Shown here: piece after piece, positions 1 to 12,369 of the stretch | Layout of the letters: each line of letters starts with the position of its first letter | Position numbering within the stretch: position 1 is the stretch's first letter | NCBI GenBank assembly: GCA_035222895.1 | Contig: JAVYIG010002227.1 | Coordinates: forward strand, 124,001 to 188,000 | Origin: Strongylocentrotus droebachiensis | Taxonomy: Eukaryota; Echinodermata; Echinoidea; Camarodonta; Strongylocentrotidae | DNA: 64,000 nt | Direction of reading: 5' to 3' | Notes under the pieces: generated by a model | The model's database searches: none | What the model was told of the DNA's origin: nothing | What the model saw: only the letters and a program-made list of their open reading frames with translations | Translations under genes and position numbers: made by a program

Positions 1-250
1 TCTCGATCAAATTGGACGGAATTATCATAAAGTTATTAGTTTTTTAAAAACAAGCACTCAAAATGTATCAGATGATGTGTTTATTATTATTATTATTATT
101 ATTATTTTATTTTTTATTTTATTTTTATTTATTTTTTTTTTTTTTTTTGGGGGGGGGGGTGTTGACTAATCAACTTTGAATCGAGGCACAAGTAGATCAT
201 TCCATTTTCCAGTAATTTGCATCATACCATCATAATCTTTTCACCCGTAG
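1..250 (+). other. Last intron of an upstream paralogue (3' part)
   Basis: This stretch aligns by eye with the last intron of the mucin-like gene at about 61970-62221. Shared landmarks are the AAAGTTATnAGTTTT and CAAGCACTCAAAATGT segments, a poly-G run followed by TGTTGACT, a CAAGTAGATCATTC segment and the acceptor ending CGTAG. It also contains an (ATT)n run and a G run. I read it as intron of a tandem gene copy whose other exons lie left of the window. Confidence 0.75.
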
Positions 251-460
251 GTGGTTCTACCTTTGGATGATATTCCTCTTAATGAAGAATCCAACTTCGT
301 GTCGGACAAGGACTAGGGACCAACGCAAATACTCCAAATGGTCTACTTCCCCAACGACTACGCCGGGTCGGCATCGTACGAAAAACGACCCGCTAGGAAG
401 CATCAATGTATACATCATCAAGTTAAAAGCCAATACAATTCCAGATCGAAGTGATCCCTC
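251..460 (+). pseudogene. Decayed last exon of a mucin-like gene paralogue
   Basis: The segment after the AG at 249-250 matches the final exon of the mucin-like gene (62222-62452). Both begin with codons for VVLP, then similar acidic residues, and share the stretch encoding a Tyr/Pro/Ser/Asp-rich tail. In this copy an AAG codon has become TAG (314-316), so the frame from the splice site gives only 21 residues before stopping. Past about 390 the similarity to the exon fades, and the copy lacks the counterpart of roughly 62365-63505. The copy could be a true gene with a shortened cytoplasmic tail, or a pseudogene; the missing upstream exons would decide. Similarity resumes in the 3' flank (about 450-880 against 63508-63960). 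Confidence 0.7.
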
Positions 461-1275
461 AAACCGACTCCTAAAAGAGTGGATTTCCACTCCTCTACAT
501 TTGCCGAGTACTTTTCAGCTGTGTGATGATAGTTTTCTATACTTGCAATGTATTAATGTATCATGTTTCTATAAAATGAGCTCGCATATCGTAACATAAC
601 TCCGTTCTTTGCCAATATATGTATATAACTGTAATTAGGAGATATCGTTGGATCTTTTATTATTATATTTACTGAAGATTTGTGAGCTATAAGAAAAAAT
701 ATTAAAGAAGGAACCTGCGTTGCATCTTTTTAAGCGGTATTGGGTCATATAAACCCCGTTCAGTTATTGATTTAAATACAGTTTTATTTAATGTAGGATT
801 CTGGCATTGTTGAATCACTGAGTTTTTCCGGCTTCACACATGGATACCCTTTTTCTTTTTAAACAGCGCCTTCCTTTTGAATTGTCGATACAACACGATC
901 ACAATGACTTTCGATAAATCAACTCATGGACAATGTCTGTACATTATATCCCATATGAAGGTTGTTCGAATAACGTTTTCTTAACATAATACAGTAGGAT
1001 TGGACATGGTTATTGAAATTTCATTGGGTTTATTTCTTGAAGGTTATCTAAAACGTACCTACTTGAAAGACTGACTTAGTTATTTCTTATTCCTAAATGC
1101 TTTTTGACCACTAAGGACCTACTCATCAGTGTGTTTGCTGTGAATGTGTGTGTGCGTGTGCGTGTGTGTACGTGTGTGTGTGAGAGAGTATTTGTATGTT
1201 CTATAAACTGTAGCTTAGTATTTCCATCCATTGTATAATAATACGACACATTATTTTTACTGTAAATATATGTAT
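461..1275. other. 3' flank of the paralogue; no gene seen
   Basis: Up to about 880 this is alignable with the 3' flank of the main gene (63508-63960), for example around CCCCGTTCAGTTA and GATTCTGGCATTGTT. The remainder is AT-rich, with a GT microsatellite at about 1142-1185. No coding signal was recognised. Confidence 0.6.
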
Positions 1276-1463
1276 TTTGTTGACAAGAGGGCCCCGCCCA
1301 CAAGCTTAGCCTCTAAAGGGGTCCTAAAACTATTCAGTTTATGATATAATCAAGTTAGAATATAATAATGATTTTCTGATTGATCTACTATTACCAGTCT
1401 CTATTTTTATGTAAAGATTATATCATGTTTTGTGTGGTTTTGAATAAAATGAACTGAACTGAA
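1276..1463 (+). mobile_element. LINE-like 3' tail
   Basis: An AT-rich stretch ends in AATAAAATGAACTGAACTGAA, a short tandem TGAAC repeat after an AATAAA. Such short terminal repeats are typical of 3' ends of CR1/L2-type non-LTR retrotransposons. No reverse transcriptase sequence is left, so the family is inferred only from the tail and from the LINE remnant next to it. Confidence 0.4.
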
Positions 1464-1715
1464 AGTCCTTGCGATCATATCATATGAACCGATATTGTTT
1501 TAAAAAATATTTAAGAGGAGATAGTAATTAAAAGCCGGTGTGATCGTGGAATTTTTTGAAATTATTTACAAACGAAAATCTTTGTTCACATGTTATCAAT
1601 GTGTCATAAATTTCGTGTGTATTGGTTAAAAGTCATTGATTTGGATTGTTTCATGAATTTATGTATTTGTCATGAAAAAAGGTGGCTCTATGAATAAAAT
1701 ATAAAATCATTCTCA

Positions 1716-2590
1716 ATGATAATGTATGTATATCATAATAACGAGTTATTATTTGGTCAAGGCGTAACCCTTGACCAAAGTCTAAGTTGGACACCACACA
1801 TATTGAATGTGACTAATAAGATTAATCGGGCTATTGCATGCACTAGAAGGATTAAGAGTTATTTAAACCAAAACCTACTGAAACATCTTTATTACTCCCT
1901 CATTCTTCCACATATAGATTACTGTGCAGTTGTTTGGGGCAAGTGCAAAAAGAAAGATTTACTCAACTTACAGAGGACGCAGAACAGATATGCAAGATTA
2001 GTCCTTAATGCAGACTATCTAACCCCAAAAGACACCCTTTTAAGCACTCTTTAATGGCAAAGTGTTGAAAATAGAATCAACTACCACTACTGCATTTTCG
2101 TCTACAAAATACTCAATAATCTAGCCCCTTATTATTTAGAACCTTTTGCTTGCAAACGTCCAGTTTACTATGTTACTCGTCATTCTACCTTAAATCCCTT
2201 ATTTATCCTGAAACCCAAGACTGAGTTTAAGAAACGATCTTTTTCTTTCATCGCTCCAAGCCTCTACAACAATCTACCGACTCATATTCGCACGGCAACT
2301 TCACTCCAAATGTTCAAAAACCAAATTAAATCACTATATATTTGTATAGGTATTTTGTATTGTATCAATAATATCTTAATGGTTAATATTTCAGGCCTTA
2401 TGTTCATTTTGATCTAGTTTTTAAGTTGTTTTAGTTCTCTTATGGTATGTTGTTTATATAATGTCTTTGTTTTCTACAATGTATTCTATTTTTTGTAAAT
2501 CTTTGTATGTACAGGGCTCTTTTGTAAAGCAGGCCTCTGGCACTGAAAAGACTACCCTGTTTTTAAATAAAACTGAATAGTTATAAGTTA
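1716..2590 (+). pseudogene. LINE ORF2 C-terminal remnant
   Basis: One frame runs from about 1716 to the TAG at 2415-2417 with a single in-frame TAA (2052-2054). The translation has the usual order of the C-terminal part of a CR1/Jockey-type reverse transcriptase polyprotein: LDQSLSWTPHI, then LKHLYYSLILPHIDYCAVVW, LQRTQNRYARLVL, and after the stop WQSVENRINYH and APSLYNNLPTHIRT. The endonuclease and catalytic RT motifs are missing, so it is 5' truncated. A 3' UTR follows, ending in AAATAAAACTGAATAG. It is probably dead. The family is recognised from motif order only. Confidence 0.8.
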
Positions 2591-2656
2591 ACCTTTCTTG
2601 GCAAACGACGCTGGATATACTCAATTATGTTTTATTTTCACACAGAAAAGGAAGGG

Positions 2657-2854
2657 CTACCCCATCTACGTTAAAACATGATTATGTTGTCTACCAGATA
2701 ACCTGTTGCCTTTGGAATCGGCGTGTGTCAGTTTGGCGGAGTGATCAAGCGACGAGAAGGCCCACTCTTCTCCTTTGAACAACCGGTACCAGCTACCCCA
2801 TCTACGTTAAAACATGATTATGTTGACTCCCAGATAACCTGTTGCCTTTGAAAT
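2657..2854 (+). repeat. Direct repeat of about 64 bp, two copies
   Basis: The segment 2657-2720, beginning GCTACCCCATCTACGTTAA, recurs almost unchanged at 2791-2854. They are separated by 70 bp. Differences are few (GTCTACC versus GACTCCC). It may be a decayed pair of terminal repeats or a local duplication. Confidence 0.7.
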
Positions 2855-3019
2855 GCTTTACAGGAATTATCATATTTCTCTATTTTAAGATATCATTTAA
2901 TGAAGTGAATTATGATCGGGATGGGTAATTGCGCATTCAGGATTTTTTCCTGACTAAAAGAAAATATTTCAGTCAATTCGTGAGATATGAAATGCTGAAA
3001 AGTAAGAGTATGTAAAATA

Positions 3020-3126
3020 GAGAAACAGAAGAGATAGAGAAAGATAGGGAGGGAGGGAGAGAAAGAGACAGAGACAGAGAGGCAGAGACAGACAGAGAGA
3101 CAGACAGAGAGGGGGGGGGGGGGGGG
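3020..3126. repeat. Purine tract (GA/GACA) ending in a G run
   Basis: Imperfect GAGA and GACAGA repeats end in a G homopolymer of about 15. Open frames here are low-complexity artefacts. Confidence 0.9.
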
Positions 3127-6100
3127 TGAAGGAGGCGGTCGCAAAGGCATTACGAACTGTTTTCCTAGTATGCAATATTAAAACTTCATATGTTTCGTAT
3201 TTGACAGAAATTGGTGGGGCCTATTTATTTGGCAAAAGGTAAGATCATAGTAACATACAATACATCTTTATTTACCCAGGTTGGTGTCATCAGTGATTAA
3301 AACCGCTCCCACTGAGGGCCCGGCAATCACAGTGTTTGCCCAGTAAAGTTTGTTTAACATACTCTTATAACTAATTATGGTTCAGTAAACATTCCCTATT
3401 TATAGCCATTTGGTCACACTGTATGATGTTTTTTTCTCTTTTCAAGCCTCGTACATTTCATTGGATGGTCAATTTGCCTCCATACCAGATCGTTGATTAC
3501 CTTTCATCAAAAATGTGTTTGACTGAACACCTGTCATGAGATTTACTTTTTATGTCATTAAAGTACTATTTTATTTTTATGTGGAGGGCAGTGGCAATCA
3601 TGGGGAAAATATTATAAACAACAATTTCAGCAGAAACAAAACTTTAACAAAAAGGAATATAGTTAAAAACAAACAAACAAACAATAGTAGGCAGGAAAAT
3701 AAACACCTAAAGAAATCTATGACCTAGAGATCGCAAGCCTTCACTGAATGTGATTTCCAGCAAATACACAATACGCACACACAAACACACACACCACATA
3801 CGCGCACACTCATCCACACACACACGCGCACCCACACACCCCGCTCTACATCCACACTCACATTGACTTTTCATCCCAACGCTCTTAATAATGCAGACGA
3901 GTAGCAATACAATTGTTAAAAGGACTCTTAGGGATAAGGGATAACTTCCTTTGGAGTTGGAACCGCTCAAGTCATAGTGGAATCCACTCCAAGCATTGGC
4001 TGCATGACTCATTTTCAGAGTGTATTCCACTACTTTTGAGGATCGATTTACACTCCAATCGAGAGTTCAAAATATACCTGTGCCTGTGTATGAGGTCTGC
4101 AGCACCATCATTGTATATATATTTTTTGCCTGTCCAAATACAATATCTTGCATTAGAAAATTCCCGTCGTGAGACGATCGCATAAAACATTGAAGAAATC
4201 AGCTTGCGAGCAATTTAAATGCCTTATTCGTAGAATTGTGGGCATATTACGTAATGACATGCAATATTTGCTCTTTCTACAGGTCAAATACGAGACTCTA
4301 AAAATTACCCTAGGATGAGAGTTTTGAGGTCGTGGCCTTCTGTACCACATGTCCTGAATTAAGAACAACTGTAAAATGTATTTGTTTTTACTTAAACGCC
4401 ATTATTTTCACGAAAGCCAACGCGACGGATTAAGGCGAGGGAAAGGGAAAGTAATTTTGTCTTCGTCGTTCGGGCAAAGATCTGATTTTTGAAAAAATTT
4501 GTGATATCAGGTTTCATACGAAGATGGGAGTGCACGTGCGAAACACAATACGGAGAATGGAGTAATTACAAACTAAATTGTTGCACGTCACTTTTCCATC
4601 CTTCATACAATATTAGAAGGGAAGAGTAATGAGCAATAATGAGATCTTACAGTGGGTCAACATAACCCCCCCCCCCCCCCCTCCTCCACCAAAAAATAAA
4701 ACAAAGAGAGAGAGAGAAAGATATTTAAAAAAAAGGAAAGAGAGAGAGAGAGAGAGAGAGAGAGGAAGCGAGAGAGAGAGAGAGAGAGCGAGAGAGCGAG
4801 AAGATGGAGGGGAGAGAGATGTGTAGATGTAGAAGAGAGGAAGGCTAACGAAATATTAATGGAGGGAAAGACTGACTGGGATTCGGTAACATTGTTGAAG
4901 GTTTATGACAAAACTGCGTAATTATTGTATGAAATGTTACTTATTATATTCCTTCTACTGCACTAACCCTCTAACATGCAAAAATTCCTGAAAAAAATTC
5001 TTAAACCACAAGGATATTATTGGTTTTCTTTGAAAGCGTCACTGTGCAACACCCTCTAACAGTAAATTCTCCTAACCATTTTTGAATTTTCGCAACCGAT
5101 TTTTATTTTCTTCATGAAAATAAGACATAACACAATATTTTAAATATATTTCAAAACTGAAATGTCTGGAAAGGTATATAGAGCCAATTGATTGCTTTCT
5201 GACGATTTACATTCACGTAAAATGTAATTTAGTTTGGAGAAATAAGGAATCGATTTGATCAGTCTTCCTCAATTGTTATCATTAATAATGGTCCGTTTTC
5301 ACTTTCAGATTATCTTTCACTTTCAGATTATCTTTAACTGTACATCTAACATTGAAATCACTACCTTAGCACCATTTTCTCTTATCTGAACAATTTTACC
5401 AAGTCCGGCCTGTCTATGCAATTAAATTCAGTTAACCTACATTTAATATTTTCACTTGATATTAATCATGGTCACTTAAATTAAAGTCTGAATTTTGATA
5501 CTTAAATGTTATTTGCTATTAAAGGTCGTTTTCTACATTACGAACAAAAAATCCATGTAGCATTTCTAAAATAAGGTAGCCAAATAAAAATCACGTCATG
5601 CACTAAAATACAAATTTACAAAAATCATCAACACAATTAACAAGACAAGAGCAAAGTAAATTTTGTATTTGATTAATTGCACTGCGCCATAAACGTCATA
5701 AATTGACGAATACCTGAGGCCGCGCCATTTGAATGCCCATATCATTATTATTATTATTGCCAAAAGTCACCACTTTCTATCAAAAATATAAATGGATAAG
5801 GTTATATACCTTGGAAATATACCTTGGAAGTAGGCATTTAAAGTTAAAAACTTATTTGCCTCTCGTTGACATTCGGATGAAGAATCCATATTTTGACACA
5901 TGTTACGGGCGCCTTGCAGCAATTGACAAACATGGACAAGCGAAGGACCCCTCTGGGTCAAATTGATCTTTTCTTGCCGACCAAAATTACAACAAATTGG
6001 ATTTAAAGCTGTTTAGTGACGTGCTCTCCACAACTACAGAGGAGAGGTTGTTCCATTCATTGATACATCTCTTTGAAGATGTTTCGTTCATACCTGGCGA

Positions 6101-6140
6101 AATGTAAATACCCAGATGAAAGAAGATACGTGTGTTCAGC

Positions 6141-6193
<53 letters not shown>

Positions 6194-6650
6194 TATCCTG
6201 GATGTAGTCAAGACTAGAACTGTTCGTCACAGATATAAAAAGTTGGGTCGAAAGCAGTGGATGCATATATTGGATATTACGAAAAATATATCCATACGAA
6301 GTTCGTGCTCACAAAATCGATTCACCTTCTTTGCTTAGAATATGGTGCTAAATATTGCAAGCATTTCATGCTCACGTGATCTGTTAAAGGCCACGTTCAA
6401 CATGTATGTAAATAGGACGAAAATAAAGTGCGATCCAGCTCATCTCTCGGATATAGGCAACTTCCAAATATAATTTTTTCAAAGAAATCCCTTTATTAAG
6501 GTTCGTGACCGTGCATTGAAACTGATAATGTTATTTCCATTAAAAAGGAACGTAATTTGGTAGCATTAATGAAACAGGGATCCGAAATGATTACTTGCAT
6601 GCAAAAACTAAACATCATTTAGTATCTTTCGTTCCAGAAAAAAAGAGAGG
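3127..6650. other. Gene-free, microsatellite-bearing region
   Basis: No convincing gene was seen. It holds a CA-rich tract (3771-3845), a C run (4667-4682) next to GA repeats (4705-4826), a CACTTTCAGATTATCTTT short duplication near 5300, and a CT microsatellite (6143-6182). Short frames have no recognisable motif. Confidence 0.6.
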
Positions 6651-6659
6651 AAGCAAGAA

Positions 6660-6668
6660 AGAAAGAGG

Positions 6669-6712
<44 letters not shown>
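6660..6712. repeat. GA microsatellite
   Basis: A nearly pure GA run forms the left edge of the large minisatellite array. Confidence 0.9.
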
Positions 6713-6716
<4 letters not shown>

Positions 6717-9694
6717 AGCGAGTGGGGAGGGGTGGATAAGAGAAGAGATGGAGAGAAAGTGAATGGTAGATTAATAGATAGATAGATAGACATATAAAGA
6801 TACATAGATATATAATATAGATAGAGGACAAAGAGAGAGTAAGAAAGAAAGACAGAGAGAGGCAGGGAGTGAGTGGGGAGGGTCGATAAGAGAAGTAATG
6901 GAGAGAAAGTGCATGGTAGATTAATAGATAGATAGATAGACATGTAAAGATACATAGATATATAATATAGATAGAGGACAAAGAGAGAGTAAGAAAGAAA
7001 GACAGAGAGAGGCAGGGAGTGAGTGGGGAGGGTCGATAAGAGAAGTAATGGAGAGAAAGTGCATGGTAGATTAATAGATAGATAGATAGACATGTAAAGA
7101 TACATAGATATATAATATAGATAGAGGACAAAGAGAGAGTAAGAAAGAAAGACAGAGAGAGGCAGGGAGTGAGTGGGGAGGGTCGATAAGAGAAGTAATG
7201 GAGAGAAAGTGCATGGTAGATTAATAGATAGATAAATAGACATGTAAAGATACATAGATATATAATATAGATAGAGGACAAAGAGAGAGTAAGAAAGAAA
7301 GACAGAGAGAGGCAGGGAGTGAGTGGGGAGGGTCGATAAGAGAAGTAATGGAGAGAAAGTGCATGGTAGATTAATAGATAGATAGATAGACATGTAAAGA
7401 TACATAGATATATAATATAGATAGAGGACAAAGAGAGAGTAAGAAAGAAAGACAGAGAGAGGCAGGGAGTGAGTGGGGAGGGTCGATAAGAGAAGTAATG
7501 GAGAGAAAGTGCATGGTAGATTAATAGATAGATAAATAGACATGTAAAGATACATAGATATATAATACAGATAAAGGACAAAGAGAGAGTAAGAAAGAAA
7601 GACAGAGAGAGGCAGGGAGTGAGTGGGGAGGGTCGATAAGAGAAGAGATGGAGAGAAAGTGAATGGTAGATTAATAGACAGATAGATAGACATATAAAGA
7701 TACATAGATATATAATACAGATAAAGGACAAAGAGAGAGTAAGAAAGAAAGACAGAGAGAGGCAGGGAGTGAGTGGGGAGGGTCGATAAGAGAAGTAATG
7801 GAGAGAAAGTGCATGGTAGATTAATAGATAGATAGATAGACATGTAAAGATACATAGATATATAATATAGATAGAGGACAAAGAGAGAGTAAGAAAGAAA
7901 GACAGAGAGAGGCAGGGAGTGAGTGGGGAGGGTCGATAAGAGAAGTAATGGAGAGAAAGTGCATGGTAGATTAATAGATAGATAGATAGACATGTAAAGA
8001 TACATAGATATATAATATAGATAGAGGACAAAGAGAGAGTAAGAAAGAAAGACAGAGAGAGGCAGGGAGTGAGTGGGGAGGGTCGATAAGAGAAGTAATG
8101 GAGAGAAAGTGCATGGTAGATTAATAGATAGATAGATAGACATGTAAAGATACATAGATATATAATATAGATAGAGGACAAAGAGAGAGTAAGAAAGAAA
8201 GACAGAGAGAGGCAGGGAGTGAGTGGGGAGGGTCGATAAGAGAAGTAATGGAGAGAAAGTGCATGGTAGATTAATAGATAGATAGATAGACATGTAAAGA
8301 TACATAGATATATAATATAGATAGAGGACAAAGAGAGAGTAAGAAAGAAAGACAGAGAGAGGCAGGGAGTGAGTGGGGAGGGTCGATAAGAGAAGTAATG
8401 GAGAGAAAGTGCATGGTAGATTAATAGATAGATAGATAGACATGTAAAGATACATAGATATATAATATAGATAGAGGACAAAGAGAGAGTAAGAAAGAAA
8501 GACAGAGAGAGGCAGGGAGTGAGTGGGGAGGGTCGATAAGAGAAGTAATGGAGAGAAAGTGCATGGTAGATTAATAGATAGATAGATAGACATGTAAAGA
8601 TACATAGATATATAATATAGATAGAGGACAAAGAGAGAGTAAGAAAGAAAGACAGAGAGAGGCAGGGAGTGAGTGGGGAGGGTCGATAAGAGAAGTAATG
8701 GAGAGAAAGTGCATGGTAGATTAATAGATAGATAAATAGACATATAAAGATACATAGATATATAATATAGATAGAGGACAAAGAGAGAGTAAGAAAGAAA
8801 GACAGAGAGAGGCAGGGAGTGAGTGGGGAGGGTCGATAAGAGAAGTAATGGAGAGAAAGTGCATGGTAGATTAATAGATAGATAGATAGACATGTAAAGA
8901 TACATAGATATATAATATAGATAGAGGACAAAGAGAGAGTAAGAAAGAAAGACAGAGAGAGGCAGGGAGTGAGTGGGGAGGGTCGATAAGAGAAGTAATG
9001 GAGAGAAAGTGCATGGTAGATTAATAGATAGATAAATAGACATATAAAGATACATAGATATATAATATAGATAGAGGACAAAGAGAGAGTAAGAAAGAAA
9101 GACAGAGAGAGGCAGGGAGTGAGTGGGGAGGGTCGATAAGAGAAGTAATGGAGAGAAAGTGCATGGTAGATTAATAGACAGATAGATAGACATATAAAGA
9201 TACATAGATATATAATACAGATAAAGGACAAAGAGAGAGTAAGAAAGAAAGACAGAGAGAGGCAGGGAGTGAGTGGGGAGGGTCGATAAGAGAAGTAATG
9301 GAGAGAAAGTGCATGGTAGATTAATAGATAGATAGATAGACATGTAAAGATACATAGATATATAATATAGATAGGGGACAAAGAGAGAGTAAGAAAGAAA
9401 GACAGAGAGAGGGAGGGAGTGAGTGGGGAGGGGTCGATAAGAGAAGAGATGGAGAGAAAGTGAATGGTAGATTAATAGATCGATAAATAGACATATAAAG
9501 ATACATAGATATATAATATAGATAGAGGACAAAGAGAGAGTAAGAAAGAAAGACAGAGAGAGGCAGGGAGTGAGTGGGGAGGGTCGATAAGAGAAGTAAT
9601 GGAGAGAAAGTGCATGGTAGATTAATAGACAGATAGATAGACATATAAAGATACATAGATATATAATACAGATAAAGGACAAAGAGAGAGTAAG

Positions 9695-9697
<3 letters not shown>
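6713..9697. repeat. Minisatellite/satellite array, 180-bp unit, about 16 copies
   Basis: The unit repeats at exactly 180 bp from about 6840 to 9420, then shifts by one base. Each unit has a G-rich block (GAGTGGGGAGGGTCGATAAG), a GATA-type block (TAGATAGATAGATAGACAT), an AT block (ATACATAGATATATAATA) and a purine block (GAGAGTAAGAAAGAAAGACA). Copies are nearly identical. Recurrent variants are GATAAATAGA versus GATAGATAGA, CATGTAAAG versus CATATAAAG, AATACAGATAAAGG versus AATATAGATAGAGG, and AGAGATGG...GTGAATGG versus AGTAATGG...GTGCATGG. Because 180 is divisible by 3, spurious frames of up to 1196 codons run through it on the minus strand. Confidence 0.97.
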
Positions 9698-9734
<37 letters not shown>

Positions 9735-10140
9735 AGAGAGAGAGAGAGAAAGACTGAGAGAGAGAGAGAGAGAGAGAAAGACTGAGAGAGAGAGAAAGAA
9801 AGAGAGAGAGAGAGAGAGAGAAAGACTGAGAGAGAGAGAGAGAAAGACTGAGAGAGAGAGAGAGAAAGACTGAGAGAGAGAGAGAGAAAGACGAGGGCAT
9901 AGAGGGAGATCGAGAGGTAGAAGGGGACAGAGAAAAAAGGAGACAAAGTAAGAAGGAGAGAGATTAAGATGAAAGACAGGAATTGAGATAGAAAGGGAGA
10001 TTGGGAGAAAGGAAGATGGATAGAGAGACGAAGAGAAAGAGAGAGAGAGATCGACAGAAAAACAGACAGACAGACAGACAGAGACTGAGAGATAGAGACA
10101 GACTGCAATACAGAGAGATAGAGAGAAAAGAGAATAAGAT
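9698..10140. repeat. Complex purine tract (GA with AAAGACTGAG units)
   Basis: A GA array is interrupted by AAAGACTGAGAGAGAGAG units of about 22 bp, grading into a degenerate purine stretch with GACA repeats (10068-10082). It borders the 180-bp array directly. Confidence 0.9.
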
Positions 10141-10857
10141 GGAAATCTTGTTCATCGGCCGTCATTAGTGATAGGTGAGGACGTTCTTTATTAGACATCT
10201 TTGCATCATATTACTAGGAAAATATTAATAACTTGTTTCGAACAGACATGCAAGGCCATGTTGAAGCACACACACAAAAAAAACATCTTATATTTCCTGA
10301 ATGTTTGATCTGGTAAATATTTAACTCATGCCGAGCGATAAAATGAAAGAGTATAAGATCCCTCATATTGCCAACGTCTAGATCATAATTGGTTGGATAA
10401 ATTGTGATGAGTGCGAAAATCAAAGAAACCTGAGAAATAAATGATGAAGCCTTTGAAGAAGGAGGGGGAGGGGGTAGCATACGGCGTTTCACAAGCCGTC
10501 TCTTCTCATTAGATTTCTTAATCTCTACCGAAATGTGTTATGAAACATGTTATTCCCTTTTACGTGTAGTACCAGTGATAAGTCATTTTGAAAATTTTGA
10601 ACGACCGTTGAACATGATTGAATAACTGATGACATATGTTATAATTAATGGAAATTATTCGATCCTAATATCAAAATAGATAAGCTTAACACAAGTCGTG
10701 ATACCCATTCGCAATAACGCATTTTATAAAATATCGTTCCTTCCGTGTCTTCCGAATAAACAATTTGTCTTAATAAACATATAAGACTAGGTCTTCATTC
10801 ATACACGCCTCGGTATCTGCCGCAAACAAACTGAATGCATAATGACATAAAATGACG
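10141..10857. other. Unique AT-rich spacer
   Basis: No gene, RNA or repeat was recognised apart from a short G-rich patch near 10460-10480. Confidence 0.5.
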
Positions 10858-11388
10858 AAGAAGAATAAAGAAGAGGGAAGAAAAAGAGGAGAAGAAGAAG
10901 AAAAAGGAGACGAAGAAGAAGAAGAAGAAGAAGAAGAAGAAGAAGAAGAAGAAGAAGAAGAAGAAGAAAAAAAAGGAGAAGAAGAGGAGGAAGAAGAAGA
11001 AGAAGAAGAAGAAGAAAAAAAAAAGGAGAAGAAGAGGAGGAAGAAGAAGAAGAAGAAGAAGAAGAAGAAGAAGAAGAAGAAAAAAAAAGGAGAAGAAGAG
11101 GAGGAGGAAGAAGAAGAAGAAGAAGAAGAATGGGAAGAAGAAGAAGAATGAGAAGAAGAAGAAAAAGAAGGAGAAGAAGAGGAAGAAGAATGAGAAAAAG
11201 AAGATGAAGAATGAGAAGAAGAAGAAGAAGAAGAAGAAGAGAAAGAAGAAGAAGAATGTGAAGAAGAAGAAGAATGAGAAGAAGAAGAAGATGAATAATG
11301 AGAAGAAGAAGAAGAAGAATAAGAAAAAGTAGAAGAAGAAGAAGAAATAAGAAAAAGAAGAAGAAGAAGATGAAGAAGAAGAATTGTT
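10858..11388. repeat. GAA/AAG trinucleotide array, about 530 bp
   Basis: A long, imperfect GAA array with GGA and AAT interruptions. Frames in it read as poly-Glu or poly-Ser/Leu and are not genes. Its right flank is shared with the TTC-rich element at 33043-33400 in the opposite orientation. Confidence 0.95.
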
Positions 11389-11394
11389 TGCACT

Positions 11395-11675
11395 CGATGG
11401 TTACATTTGCTTTCGTCATACGTCATCAAGCCTGAAGAGGGGAGATGGGGGTACTCATAGTTCAGAACACATAAGCAATGTGAGGGAGGGAACCATAACT
11501 TATTGTAGGTAAATATGTTTTGTCACAAGCTGTGTAATTGACTGGCTTCGAAGTTGTTTAAACAAAATTGGAGATGCCTTGCCGAATAAATTATGATTTA
11601 TGAAGAAAGAAAAGATATGATGGCGAAAGCTCAAACCCTAAACATGGTTTCCTACTCATATGGAGATGGGGGAGG
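11395..11675 (+). repeat. Dispersed repeat, inverted partner of 33043-33327
   Basis: This segment is the reverse complement of 33043-33327 with modest divergence. Shared landmarks are CTTTCGTCATACGTCATCAAG, CATAACTTATTGTAGGTAAA, TTTTGTCACAAGCTGT and CCATATGAGT-like ends. In both copies a trinucleotide GAA/TTC array abuts the same side, so the array probably belongs to the element. Confidence 0.85.
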
Positions 11676-12365
11676 GGGGTAGGGGGAGGGGGGAGGGATA
11701 GGGGGGGGGGGGAGAGCATGTACCCCCAAGCAAAACTCACTATGGCATAATCTATGTATGCAAGACTCCATGTACTTTCTATTTCGCCTCCTAATTTTTA
11801 GTCCCCTAAATTCAACTAAATATATATGTTTTAAGATTTAATTTTCCATTATCATAATTTTATACCCTATATTTTTTCCTTGGACTTTTTCCCCCGTCCC
11901 CCTTCACCAGAGAATCCTTTGCTACTGATATTTGTATACATGGCCTTTGACAAACTGAGGAATAGTCATGGGAAGTGGACGATCCTGTCAACATCTCCAA
12001 CAAACATTTGCTCTTGTCGTGAGCGTGTGAGGTTCAGTTTCCAGAAAAATCGTAGAAGCTGTAATTTAACATGTAGTACACGTTCTACGGAGGTCTCCAC
12101 AAGAGGCAAGGATGGGGGGGGGGGAGGGGGAGGAATGATACAGACAAATCTTTGACAAGCCGCAAAGGGAGGAAGGGGGTAGAGGGGGCGCAATGCTGAC
12201 ACATCTCTGACAAACAACATACAACAACAGTAACACTTTTTTGTTGTTATTATAAAAAGTGTTACTTCTTACTTGCAAAGCTGGGTCAAAAATTCTGACA
12301 AAAGGAGAGAATATTTCAATTTTTCAGGAGTTGTTTGCGCTAAATTAAGGGGAACATTTTAAAAG
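11676..12365. other. G-rich runs, no gene
   Basis: There are G-rich runs (11665-11712 and 12113-12132) and otherwise AT-rich sequence. Short frames have no known motif. Confidence 0.5.
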
Positions 12366-12369
12366 TTAT

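Noticed and set aside
6608..10198. 1196- and 920-residue minus-strand frames and related frames
   Set aside because: They read through the 180-bp array; the period is a multiple of 3 so no stops accumulate. Composition is Ser/Leu/Tyr repeats with no domain.
10770..11429. Poly-Ser/Leu/Phe and poly-Glu frames
   Set aside because: Translations of the GAA/TTC array in different frames.
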